Below, in pieces: positions 23,493 through 33,233 of a DNA stretch of 64,000 nt. The DNA comes from Dermanyssus gallinae (taxonomy: Eukaryota; Arthropoda; Arachnida; Mesostigmata; Dermanyssidae). The stretch is taken from assembly GCA_003439945.1 (NCBI GenBank), contig QVRM01000313.1, forward strand, positions 1 through 64,000. Direction: 5' to 3'. The notes under the pieces were generated by a model that was given only the letters and a program-made list of their open reading frames with translations, did not search any database and was not told the origin of the DNA. How positions within the stretch are numbered: the stretch's first letter is position 1; the number at the start of each line of letters is the position of its first letter. Position numbers and translations under genes: made by a program.

Positions 23493-24376
23493 GTCAATGC
23501 AAAAGTTCTAGCCGTTTTGGTGAAGCATACACCCGGTCCAACGTTGGAGATTTAAATTAGGATGATGAACTGAGCTCCGGTCGACCCTCTCTGCCGGAAG
23601 AGGACGTTCTGCACTTTAAGGTACAACAACATTCAACACTTACCTCTCAAAAACTCGCGGAACATGTTGAACAAGCAACCACCGTCAGGACGCATACAAC
23701 AAAACAACTTCTAAGCTCTGTTAGTGGGTTTATCACAAACTGAGAAACGCCAACGAACTGAAGCGCTTGCGCGTCTACATCACTCTCTGCAATCTCCACT
23801 CTCAAGTTTCGTTCTTGGATCGTTTGGTGCGATGAAAAATGATTTCACTATGAGAGTGTAAACCGACAAAGATTCTGGTCCGAAGGTGCAGGCAGTTCCC
23901 AAAGTTAACCCAAGCACAACGTCTCAGAGAAACCCAAACAAAATACGCTTTATCTTACGCTGTTGGTGCGCTATGAGAAGCATCGTTAATTTTGAACTGT
24001 TGAGAAGGACAATCAACATAGATCTCTAATGCCAGCAGTTCCAACATGGTCAAATAAAACACTCACACGCGTCCACGACTCCTGAACAGGAAAGGAGTCA
24101 TCCTTCATCGAGACAGCGCGCGATCCCTGTGTGAGTAACACCCGCCTTAAAAAACGTATGACCTGGGCTGAGAATTTATTGAGCGCCCACCGTACTCTCT
24201 GGACTTTGCACCTTAACTTCTTCGCCTCCGGGAAACAACACTTTTACAAAAGAAACATTAAAAAGCTAGTTCATCGTTGGTAAGATGTTACAGAAGAGGA
24301 GCAGACTGTAATAGTGACGAAATATAGCCGCATATTCTTGCAAAATCGCACTTTCGCTTTAGGCAAAAAATGGTAA
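23493..24376 (+). pseudogene. mariner transposase relic, plus strand
   Basis: Reading across stops gives KLAEHVEQATTVRTHT, RSWIVWCDEK (the CDEKW region with the first catalytic Asp), VNFELLRRTINIDLYCQQF and a C-terminal SGKQHFYKRNIKKLVHRW, in the order expected for a mariner transposase. There are many stops and frameshifts. The left end abuts a TA tract. The internal positions of the second and third catalytic Asp are not preserved clearly. It is an old, dead copy. Confidence 0.65.
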
Positions 24377-24383
24377 TAACTAT

Positions 24384-24472
24384 TATATATATATCATATA
24401 CCTAACGTTATATATATATATATCATTAGGCTTACATACCTAACGTTATATATATATCATTAGGCTTATTCT
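24384..24472. repeat. Tandem duplication around short TA runs
   Basis: The unit acctaacgttatatatatat plus atcattaggctta occurs twice with a period of about 36 bp at 24400-24470, and a partial third unit precedes it. The unit is itself an imperfect inverted repeat (cctaa ... ttagg). Confidence 0.85.
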
Positions 24473-24476
24473 GTAA

Positions 24477-24489
24477 TTAACAACATACA

Positions 24490-24572
<83 letters not shown>

Positions 24573-24587
24573 GTATGCTGTTAATAC
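24477..24587. repeat. TA tract at the centre of an inverted repeat
   Basis: Arms of 18 bp, attaacaacatacattat (24477-24494) and ataatgtatgctgttaat (24570-24587), are inverted copies with one mismatch, and the sequence between them is a pure TA tract of about 75 bp. The whole is a palindrome able to extrude as a cruciform. Confidence 0.9.
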
Positions 24588-24964
24588 CGAGTATGAGTGC
24601 AGCCAGTTAGGGTACGTTGGGTATGCGATGCGACTGTAGTATAATGGCTTATGTGTCTCGTACACAGCCGAAAGCTCATTAAGTATATCAAAAGATCAAA
24701 ATTTAAGTTCGGCTTGAGAAGCGCTTTTAGGACGGAGTCCAAAGGAAGATGAGACAACTATTTCGGCAGAGCTTACTCTTATCTAATCTAAGCGGTATTT
24801 CTGTTAGATTATATAATAGCAGCATTGCGTATATACCCGCAAATCTGCTTCTACTGCTAACAGAGACTAAAAAACACTTTCAGGGTTGACTCTTAGTCAA
24901 GATTTAAGGTTTACGGGACTGCTGTTCGCATTGCTTTATAAAAGGACTTCCATACATACAAATG

Positions 24965-25053
24965 TGCAACGGTGGGGCTCGAATCCGCGCATCTATGTTT
25001 CTTCTCTGGTCGCGAAGCGCAGACGATTGCATCACGCCACCGGGCTCGACTAC
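24965..25053 (-). repeat. tRNA-like sequence, probable tRNA-derived SINE head
   Basis: On the minus strand the sequence has ggtggcgtgatgc (A-box-like), a plausible anticodon arm around tctgcgcttcgcgaccaga and gcggattcgagccccacc (B-box-like T arm), with the spacing of a tRNA. No 3' CCA-type acceptor pairing could be confirmed, so I call a SINE head rather than a tRNA gene. Confidence 0.5.
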
Positions 25054-26148
25054 TAACAGAGACTAAATATTTGTGTAGTGCAAATAACGACCCTAGGCCT
25101 TACAACGTGCGCGTCGTAGTTGATTGGTGGATGACTTCTATTAAAATTTCATTGTACCGGCTATTCGATGTATTTGCATCTATTGAAATGTATCTAGTCA
25201 TTGTCGATCAAAGGGCGTACCAACAACACGGAGCGCGACATGGCATAGTAATTTTTGTTCCCGGACTACGAGATGGAGCTTCTACGCTTGTCCTGTTCCG
25301 AGGTTCGTTCTGAACTCTAATGTGGAACAATCCGCTTCAGGACAGCATGTGGTTCTCCTGTCTAATTATCACCTCGAACACACACACGCACGCTTCACAC
25401 ATAGTATGTAATTGCTCCGGCGATTCATGTTCGTTCGACGTGACCACGCCCATACATGCTGACTGCTGGCCCGAGTTCAGGGCCCATACGGGCTCTAACT
25501 TCACATGCTTCCCCATGGCGTCACGATTTTATGTTGCTGATTCAAGCCAAATAGATGGGTAGATCAATAGACACGAATGGGACTGGACATACAGACTTGG
25601 GCTCATTTGCATTCGCGATCGCATTCGGGGTGGCTCGGCGATTTGTCCAAGGTGGTTGTGCCATGGCGGAAAAAAAACTGATCGTGTCAGCTCGACGTGT
25701 ATTTAGGCAGAGACCGGTCCATCTACTTGCCTTAGCATTCGGTCCTCTTTGGGTAACTCTTACATTTTTGTTGGCGACAGAGCGTCAAATAATAACCTGA
25801 CCACGCAACGTATGCACTCTAGCCCCAGAACGGATCCTGATCCTTGCACTACGTGTATTGTTGTCACGATTTAGGGAAAATCCAATATATATATATATAT
25901 ATATGTAAATATATATATATACCATTACCCGGTCTGTTTGAATACGAACTTACACGAGGAGCACACAGGGTGCATCTGTCGACTTTCCTCTCAAGCGTGT
26001 ATGAAGCATCATGCTTCTGCCTGGCTGGCCCTTACGAAGAGATCACTGCATTGCCTCTCTCGAATGCCGTGCCGAGAGCAGTTGATAACAGTAGAAGTAT
26101 AATTGTTATAAGCATACCCAATATGAGTAAAATTAATATATATGTATC

Positions 26149-26201
<53 letters not shown>

Positions 26202-26376
26202 CCAAATGCTTAATATATCCATGAACTTGTAGTTAGAATCAAGCAAACATTTCGAACCAAATCTTTTAGATAGATATAAGTATAATCAGCATTTCAAACT
26301 TTTTTTTTCAATTTCTCGGTTAAATACTCGTTCAGATTGTAATACTTTTCTGTACGGCAGCACGATACACCTGTCG
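25054..26376. other. Unassigned, with TA tracts
   Basis: No recognised gene; open frames of about 80 codons at 25320-25800 show no domain. TA tracts lie at 25884-25921 and 26158-26200. Confidence 0.4.
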
Positions 26377-26455
<79 letters not shown>

Positions 26456-26486
26456 AATATATAGATATATATATATCTAATATATA

Positions 26487-26531
<45 letters not shown>
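26377..26531. repeat. Long imperfect TA microsatellite
   Basis: About 155 bp of TA runs broken by taatata and atctaatatata interruptions, which occur several times in both orientations. Confidence 0.95.
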
Positions 26532-26534
<3 letters not shown>

Positions 26535-27090
26535 GCAGCATTAACTCAATATAGATTGTTGGTATGAAAAGTTTTCTTCCCGTTATGATGGGGTAGGGAA
26601 GATTACAAGGTTTTTTGCCCTATGAGTTTAAAAATGTTTTCTAAACATTTTCTAACGTTGTGCATGTATTGAGACACAATTTTATCAGCGTAAAGAGGCG
26701 CCATTTATAGTTTAAAACATCCAAAGTAGTGATTTCGACCACCAAAGTTTACTACCAAAAGAAAGCCCTCAGCCTTGGAAGAACACTTTGTGCCCTCAAA
26801 ACTTCGACGAAATCACACGGTGATTACTGCATGGCTCGGAGAATACTGGAAGTAAACCATTCGCCACCTTTTCACAAAAAAAAGCTGGTACATTACCACG
26901 CACACGCACTATCAGCTTAAAGTACATTACTACACGGGATCATCAAAACGAACCGCATAAGACTCTATAAAATATAGGTTTTACAAGTTTGGTACTTATT
27001 TAGCAAGCCGTTTGACCCAACAAAACAATCAGCGATAGGGAGGAAAATTGTATTGAGCGGCAACGACATTCGTTTTATACCACGGCTACA
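26532..27090. other. Unassigned intergenic DNA
   Basis: A 63-codon frame at 26729-26920 has no known motif. No other structure was seen. Confidence 0.4.
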
Positions 27091-27104
27091 ATCCGGTATT
27101 TGGC

Positions 27105-27145
<41 letters not shown>

Positions 27146-27160
27146 GGCCAAATACCGGAT
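27091..27160. repeat. Inverted repeat with TA centre (first of a pair)
   Basis: The 20-bp arms atccggtatttggcggttta (27091-27110) and taaacggccaaataccggat (27141-27160) are inverted copies with one mismatch, separated by a TA run. It can fold as a hairpin or cruciform. Confidence 0.95.
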
Positions 27161-27170
27161 ATATATATAT

Positions 27171-27224
27171 GATATTGTGTTAGTGCGCATATATATATAT
27201 ATATATGCGCACTAACACAATATC
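27171..27224. repeat. Inverted repeat with TA centre (second of a pair)
   Basis: The 20-bp arms gatattgtgttagtgcgcat (27171-27190) and atgcgcactaacacaatatc (27205-27224) are perfect inverted copies around a short TA run, starting only 10 bp after the preceding inverted repeat. The arms are unrelated in sequence to those of its neighbour. Confidence 0.95.
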
Positions 27225-27633
27225 ATCGTACGTGTATGTATAACAATGCGGTAGCCTGCCCCGCAAAGTCGCTTCGTTATTGAGTAAGTAGGTCGTCGCC
27301 GTCGTCATCTTCGTTCTATGACCTCGAAGAGCGCGCCGTTGCTGAAAAGCAATCGAACAACAATACGTACGTGCCGCTACTGCTCCGAGCAAGGGCACAA
27401 AGAAGGACGAGTTCAACGTTCAGGCGGAAGTAAAGTGAGCCCGAATAGCCCGAGGACACATTATTGCGTTCGTGGACTACTCAATGGAGCCGGGGACACT
27501 GCGTGCCCATGCTTTGTCAGCTTTTTCCTCCTGCTCTTCTTCTTTCGCGCCTTTCTTCCTCGCGTAGTAGTGATGACCTTCGCTCGAGCAAGGGGTGCTT
27601 GACAAGATCTTGCACCATTTCTAGTCATTGTAA

Positions 27634-27665
<32 letters not shown>

Positions 27666-28410
27666 TAGTATGGCACATCGTAAAAAGCAAAGAGGCGAAA
27701 CACATCTCTTCGCCCAGGAACTGACCAGACATCGAACCATCGAAACCGCGTTGGTCTCAGAAATGTGTTCGACGGTGCAGACACGCCCATGCCTAAACGA
27801 TGTTCTTGCTCAGTGAAAAAAGTATACGCCGCTATTTGATGCCAATGATGATAGCACACACATACACACGACGGCGGTTTCTAAGCATATTTAGCTAGAA
27901 AAAGTGAACGTAGAAACGGGGAACCCATAGATAATACAAGCGAACCAGAGAGAAAGGGAGTGCTTTGCGCGTTACTAAAATCTCATATAACTTCAATAAT
28001 TATTGGTTTATATGAGATATTGTATTTTTTGCCAGCGCTACTGTTTCGGCTAGACGTCGATTTCTGGGTGTACAAAAGTAGCAAAAGCGGCCCTAGGCCG
28101 TCTAGGGTGTTACATCCTATACGTAAACCTCTCGTATGCAGAGGCCCACCATATGTTCTTAGAAGCGGAAATAGCCTCGAGCAACGGTCTTCGTACATAT
28201 ATTGCAAACTTACTTAGATTTGTTTTTATTTGTTTGCATTTATTGGATTGCATACTAAGATTGTAATAGGATATAGGAAGTGCGCCACTGCAGAAGCTGC
28301 TTTGACGAAGGGAGGTCCAAATATTGTACCAAATATTCTCGAGGGTGCACAGCCAGAGGTAGGGTATAATATATGTATATAAATATATATATATATATAT
28401 AAGCCGATAT
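27225..28410. other. Unassigned, partly CpG-rich block
   Basis: Frames on both strands at 27180-27860 are mutually overlapping and have no recognised domain; a TAG/CTA repeat lies at 27632-27664. A short TA run at 28380-28400 ends the block. Confidence 0.35.
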
Positions 28411-28588
28411 GTTGTTATGTCTTACGTTAACGCTTTCACGTGCAGAACCGTAAAATGTTGCCATTACGGTCAACAATGTACTCCAAAGAACTATTCTCGG
28501 GCAATAGTAAATCTAATCCTATCATTTTCAACCAAAGTGATGGTGTTGCATGACGTAGTTACCGTGAGTAACTTAGCTTTAAGGTATG
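28411..28588 (-). repeat. Relic of the palindromic mariner-like family (3'-UTR part)
   Basis: The stretch aligns with 53549-53700 of the 53-55 kb element: gttgttatgtcttacgttaa, cgctttcacgtgca, aaaatgttgccatt, ccaaagtgatggtgttgca and tgacgtagtt each have a close counterpart in the same order. It corresponds to the part downstream of the transposase, so the strand given is that of the implied transposase. Only this fragment remains. Confidence 0.75.
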
Positions 28589-29636
28589 TATTTTTTAAAT
28601 TTATGTACATACTGTTATGAAAGACAATGTTGTATATATACAATACATACGTGCATATATGCCTCTACACATTCGCAACAGTCTCAATACGTATGGGGTA
28701 CTTATTATATGCCGAAGGGCTGTCACTGAGCTACTTGGACAGGCGGTGAAAAACCAAACACAAATGAGCCTGTCAAGTTTTTGCTATTTTTTGTTTGAAG
28801 ACAGATTGAACTCAGAAAGAGAGAGAGACTGAGAGAGAGAGACTCTGAGAGAGAGAGAGAGAGAGCACAGAACAAAACGGGGTTCAGGCAGGCGTGAAGA
28901 TGCGCGTCATTAGTTTCCTGACTCACGGACCGCAAGACGCGGTTTCTGCTCACATTTGTACGGTGGCGGTGCGTCGGGACCCAGACCGGCAGGAATCATT
29001 ACCATCACAGCTAACCTCATGTTGGCATTTTATCTTCGTTAGGCGTGTCTCGCGTGATGACAGCGGTTGTTAGTAACAGCAGCGACGTCTGTCCGACGTA
29101 CGGGACAGTATCGATCTATGTTATTCTTTGAGAAATCTATCCGTCCAACGTTGGCGTTGGGGACCCATTCGTTTTACGTTTTTTCACTCGATGTCCAATG
29201 GCGAATATATCATATCCCAGCATGATCTATAATTGCGTCTGGCCGAATTTAGTTGGACTCTGATTCCGATAGGACGGTGTCACGAGCTACACAGCCGGCG
29301 AGGCAATTAAGCATTTCAGTATGAATTGCTTCGGAAGGCTAAACTCGCGTGATTGGAACATTCGCTTGCCTTTGTCATCTTGCGATTTACGTCGTTAGAC
29401 TTTTCTTGTGAAGTGCTGAATACGTAGAGCGTACTGTAAATACACTAATACTCCTACAATTACCTACAGCGGACTAAGGGTCGCCTTTGAAATGTGAATT
29501 CACGTGATCAAGCCTGATTTATGTAAAAAAGTGCAAAAAAATAGGTGACTTGTATACAACTTCCGATATCGTATTTCATTTGACGGCACGGAAATGGCTT
29601 TCAAATGAAAATAATTACAAAATAAAATAAAAACCA

Positions 29637-29680
<44 letters not shown>

Positions 29681-29874
29681 ACACTATTTTTCTTCTTCTT
29701 CAATGGTACTTCAAAATATATCATAGTATTTTAACTAATAGATACACTGAGATCTTTAACGTCATTACATATATATATATATATATATATCACAAACTGC
29801 ACATCACGCAAACTATTCAATCTGCTAGCCTTATATGTAATATGATATTTCGTTGTTTTATTATCGAATGTCCA
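28589..29874. other. Unassigned, with GA and TA microsatellites
   Basis: A GA repeat lies at about 28818-28865 and TA tracts at 29640-29678 and 29769-29791. No gene recognised. Confidence 0.45.
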
Positions 29875-30432
29875 ATGTTCTATATCCGCCTTTATAACAG
29901 CCTTGTAGTTCCCAAATTCATCTACAGCTGTGAAGCCTGGCGGCCGTATTTAAAAAAAACATATTGATGCAATTAAAAAGTTCAGTCTAAATTCCTTCGA
30001 CGTGTTGCATTGAGATGCAAGGTAGAGCGTAGCAGTCTCGACTTACTACCTATATCAGAACGACACTCGAGAGCAGATTTTTAAATGTACGCACGAATCT
30101 CTAAGTCGAATAAACTTCCCATATTTTTTAATATTCACAACAACAATCTGCGCAGTACTCGAACCATATCATCAAAAATTGTGGCACGATCTGATCGAAT
30201 CAACAATATGTTTTCGTGGCGCATGGCGAGAATGTTTGAGAACCATAAATTAGTGATATATTATAAACATTGCTATTACACAAATTTCGCAATGGTACTA
30301 TTGCGCCCCATTTTATAGTAAATTGCTCTTCCTGTCTCTAATATTGTGCATTGTATATATTGAATACAAGATTTTTGTGAATAACCATGTATCTACCCTT
30401 CGAAAACAATAAAGGAGCACTTGAATTGAATT
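29875..30432 (+). mobile_element. 3' fragment of a CR1/L2-type LINE with TTGAA-repeat tail
   Basis: The reading frame (with breaks) gives IRLYNSLVVPKFIYSCEAWRP followed by KVQSKFLRRVALRCKVER and RTISSKIVARSDRINNMFSW, the C-terminal RT region typical of CR1/L2-type LINEs. After the stop there is a 3' UTR with aataaa and a terminal microsatellite of three TTGAA units (30418-30432). Elements of this group end in short repeats rather than poly(A), which supports the call. The copy is 5' truncated. Confidence 0.65.
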
Positions 30433-30446
30433 GAATAAACATACAT
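30433..30446. repeat. R1A target-site duplication, left copy
   Basis: The 14-bp gaataaacatacat is repeated exactly at 36604-36617, directly after the R1A poly(A) tail. It ends in two ACAT units. Confidence 0.95.
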
Positions 30447-30966
30447 TGTGAACATTAGTGGCATTTCTGAGGTGAAAGGCCGAAGTGAAAGGTTTGGCGC
30501 CAAGGAATGCGGACTTAGGACTACGAAGCTCCGAAAGAACATGCTTCTCGTGTGAGTGCACCATGACTAATCCATAGAGTGAGATACTGTAGTGATCCGT
30601 GAAACTCAGTGGTCATTTTGGTGTTTTGTGCGTGGACGTGCGACATAGCGACGTGGAGCTAGGCCGCTGTGATGAGCTTAAATGTTACTTCTTCTGCAAG
30701 ACGAAGCGAAAACGAAACTACTCGAGTAGCGGGTGGGAGGCTTCGAGCGGCCCGCTGCCCATCCAAATTCGAACGAAATAACTACTTTTCAACTGAAATA
30801 AGTTAGCGCAGTATAACATTGAACTATATAAGGACCGTACCACATTGTACTGTCTAGTACACCGCAGTGTGTATATATAAATATATATATGTGTATATAT
30901 GTATAGCATCACATAGTACAGCAGCGCAGATATAAATACGTAAACCGCAACAAAAAAAAAGAAGGA
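30447..30966 (+). promoter_or_regulatory. R1A 5' UTR (presumed internal promoter region)
   Basis: The 520 bp between the left TSD and the ORF1 ATG contain no long frame. Internal promoters are usual in the 5' UTR of this class; no specific promoter motif could be confirmed. An A-run followed by gaaggaATGg precedes ORF1. Confidence 0.5.
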
Positions 30967-33231
30967 ATGGATCCTTTTAAGGGTCCGGACCGTGTGCCTC
31001 AGTCCTCCGGCCCGGCTGTTCTCACAATAGACCCAAACGAGCTGGAGAAGAGAGTAGCGGAACTGGAGACGGAGAAAGACACGGGCTCAAACAACGACTC
31101 GGAGGACAAGGAGAGAATGTCTGCTGCAACGCCGCAGACTCAACGAAAGAGAGCGGCAGCAATGGCGATTTCGCCAAACGATGCTACGCAAGGTGTGACA
31201 GGTCGAACCGTGGCCAGCCAAAAGGCCAAAGCGGCAAAGAAAACGCGCGCCGAAGAGGGCCTGCAGGATAGTGCAGGGGGTTTGAGTGAGCTATTGAAGG
31301 TGGTCAAGCAGCTTACGGCGCTTAAAGAAAAACATGCCACTACTCAAACGGACATCAAGGCTGCGATCACTCGCCTCGACAAATGCACATGGGAGCTTGA
31401 ATTAAAACAGAAAGCTAGTGAAGCAGAGCACGTGAGTTCTATTAGGCAACTAAAGGAAGCCAGCGCCGAACAGACGGCACAAGTGCAAAGAATCACGATG
31501 CTGGCTGACAATTGGAAGGCAAAGGCAGAGGGTCTGGCCAAACAGGTTGAGGACCTAAAAGTACAGCAATCGGCTCACTTAGAAAGGTTTCTAACGCCCA
31601 AAAACTTTATATGCAATACGTGCCAGAAAAAGCTAGATAAAGAGCAGCTAGATCTACAAACGGCTAAGCTCATCGAGGAACAACTGGCAGCGTTGCCGTC
31701 GCTTGAGGACGCTACCCAACTTATTCGACAAGACTGGCCGGAAGCCACATTCAAAGCCGCCCGCTTTTCGAATAACAGCATTGTAGCGTCGCGAGACGTG
31801 CGGGCAATGCTCATTACAAGAGAGTCAGAAAAGGACCGGGCTGTCCTCAAAAAACTCGCCACCCAGTTCCCGCTTGCTGAGTCGGCGTCCACCCTTCGGA
31901 CGGGAAGTGTGGCCGTTCTAACAAACAACGAACAACTGGAGCTAGTTGGCACCGACCTGGAATCTGGCGAGGACAAACCGTCATCTCCTAGTAGAAAAAC
32001 GCGCACTCTGGTGATCGGAGTAACAGGCCCAGAGGTCTCTCCACAAGGGTTTCTGCAGATACTCTGCAAGACCCTTGAGAGGAGCCACGACAAGACAAAC
32101 TTGGAACCAGTGTCTCTCTATATATCCCAGGAGTTGATTGGGACATCGCTCCGAAGAGCAACTGAGGCCTGCTGCAGGCAGGTAGGCTGCTCGGCAGACA
32201 TCACAAACGAGGGACAGCGAAGGCCCAAGCCAGACGTAGGTACTACCGGCCCACGGAACGCGCAGACTGAAATGATGTCAGTGAGAATCCGGGCGAAAGA
32301 AGGAACCTCGGCAAGTGAGATGCTTGACAAGATCCGTCCGCTTGTCGGAAAGCCTGAAAATGGTGTGCGAATTGGCCCCGTTAGAACCACTCGTACCGGA
32401 GACCTTATCCTCAAGATAGCGGAGGAAAGGGCTGGCAGCTCCGCCACCTTTGCTGCTGTACTACGCCAAGGTACCGGGGGTGAGGTTGATACCAGAGTGG
32501 TCACTGGCCCTACTATGACGGTTGTCCTGCGCGATGTTAACCCTTTCATAAGCGCGGAGGCCATTAAGACAGAGATCCGGAAGACCCTGAATCTTCACGA
32601 ATCGACTCATATGCGCACAGAGGCTCCGCGACCTAACAAGAAGGGCAGCTGGCAATGTCTAGTAACGTTGCCAAAGCAGGATGCGCGCAAGCTCCTGGCG
32701 AGGAAAACCTTCAAGTTAGGAGGCTTCAATAGCAGGCCTGAGGAATGGATTACCCTGCCAACTTGCCATAACTGCCACGACATAGGGCACACAACCAGGG
32801 AATGCAGGAACAATAAAGCCGAAAGCCAGATATGCTACAGATGCGGCGACGCCGGACACGTCGCCCGAAACTGCGAGGCCGAAGCCCCCAAGTGTTACGT
32901 TTGTGGAAATGTAGGTCACCGCGCCAGATCTACTGCATGCCCCAGCTACCTCCGAATTCTGACGGAATGGAAACAAGCAATACATGCGGCCAAGCAGGCA
33001 GCACAAGCTAATAGAGGTGGCAAAACTGAGTCGGCCGCTCAGGAGACAGAGACCGACCAGCAAATCTCCCCACAAGCAGAAAAAGGAGAGCAACTGACTG
33101 CGGAGCAGAAAAAAGCTTCAAGGAAGGACGCTCGCCGGAGCAGGACAAACTTAGAGGGATGGACGGAACAGGGTGCTCGAGGAGCCGCTCGGTTTCAAGA
33201 CACGGACGGACAAACCCTTGCCAACCAATAA
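30967..33231 (+). CDS. R1A ORF1: Gag-like nucleic-acid-binding protein
   Basis: This 754-residue protein is the ORF1 (Gag-like) product, expected to coat element RNA and deliver the RNP to the target. Residues about 110-205 are rich in heptad-like Leu/Ala/Glu/Lys and probably form a coiled coil, with a CNTCQ cysteine pair just after. The C-terminal part has three CCHC zinc knuckles at residues about 600-613, 623-636 and 643-657 (CHNCHDIGHTTREC, CYRCGDAGHVARNC, and CYVCGNVGHRARSTAC, in which the last cysteine is one residue late). The tail is basic and Gln/Lys rich. The start at 30967 is the first ATG after the UTR. The stop is 2 bp before the preferred ORF2 ATG. No frame break was seen over the whole length. 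Confidence 0.93.
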   Translation: MDPFKGPDRVPQSSGPAVLTIDPNELEKRVAELETEKDTGSNNDSEDKERMSAATPQTQRKRAAAMAISPNDATQGVTGRTVASQKAKAAKKTRAEEGLQDSAGGLSELLKVVKQLTALKEKHATTQTDIKAAITRLDKCTWELELKQKASEAEHVSSIRQLKEASAEQTAQVQRITMLADNWKAKAEGLAKQVEDLKVQQSAHLERFLTPKNFICNTCQKKLDKEQLDLQTAKLIEEQLAALPSLEDATQLIRQDWPEATFKAARFSNNSIVASRDVRAMLITRESEKDRAVLKKLATQFPLAESASTLRTGSVAVLTNNEQLELVGTDLESGEDKPSSPSRKTRTLVIGVTGPEVSPQGFLQILCKTLERSHDKTNLEPVSLYISQELIGTSLRRATEACCRQVGCSADITNEGQRRPKPDVGTTGPRNAQTEMMSVRIRAKEGTSASEMLDKIRPLVGKPENGVRIGPVRTTRTGDLILKIAEERAGSSATFAAVLRQGTGGEVDTRVVTGPTMTVVLRDVNPFISAEAIKTEIRKTLNLHESTHMRTEAPRPNKKGSWQCLVTLPKQDARKLLARKTFKLGGFNSRPEEWITLPTCHNCHDIGHTTRECRNNKAESQICYRCGDAGHVARNCEAEAPKCYVCGNVGHRARSTACPSYLRILTEWKQAIHAAKQAAQANRGGKTESAAQETETDQQISPQAEKGEQLTAEQKKASRKDARRSRTNLEGWTEQGARGAARFQDTDGQTLANQ

Positions 33232-33233
33232 AA

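Noticed and set aside
27461..27859. 132-codon minus-strand frame
   Set aside because: Crosses a TAG/CTA repeat that creates a Thr run; no motif and competing frames on the other strand.
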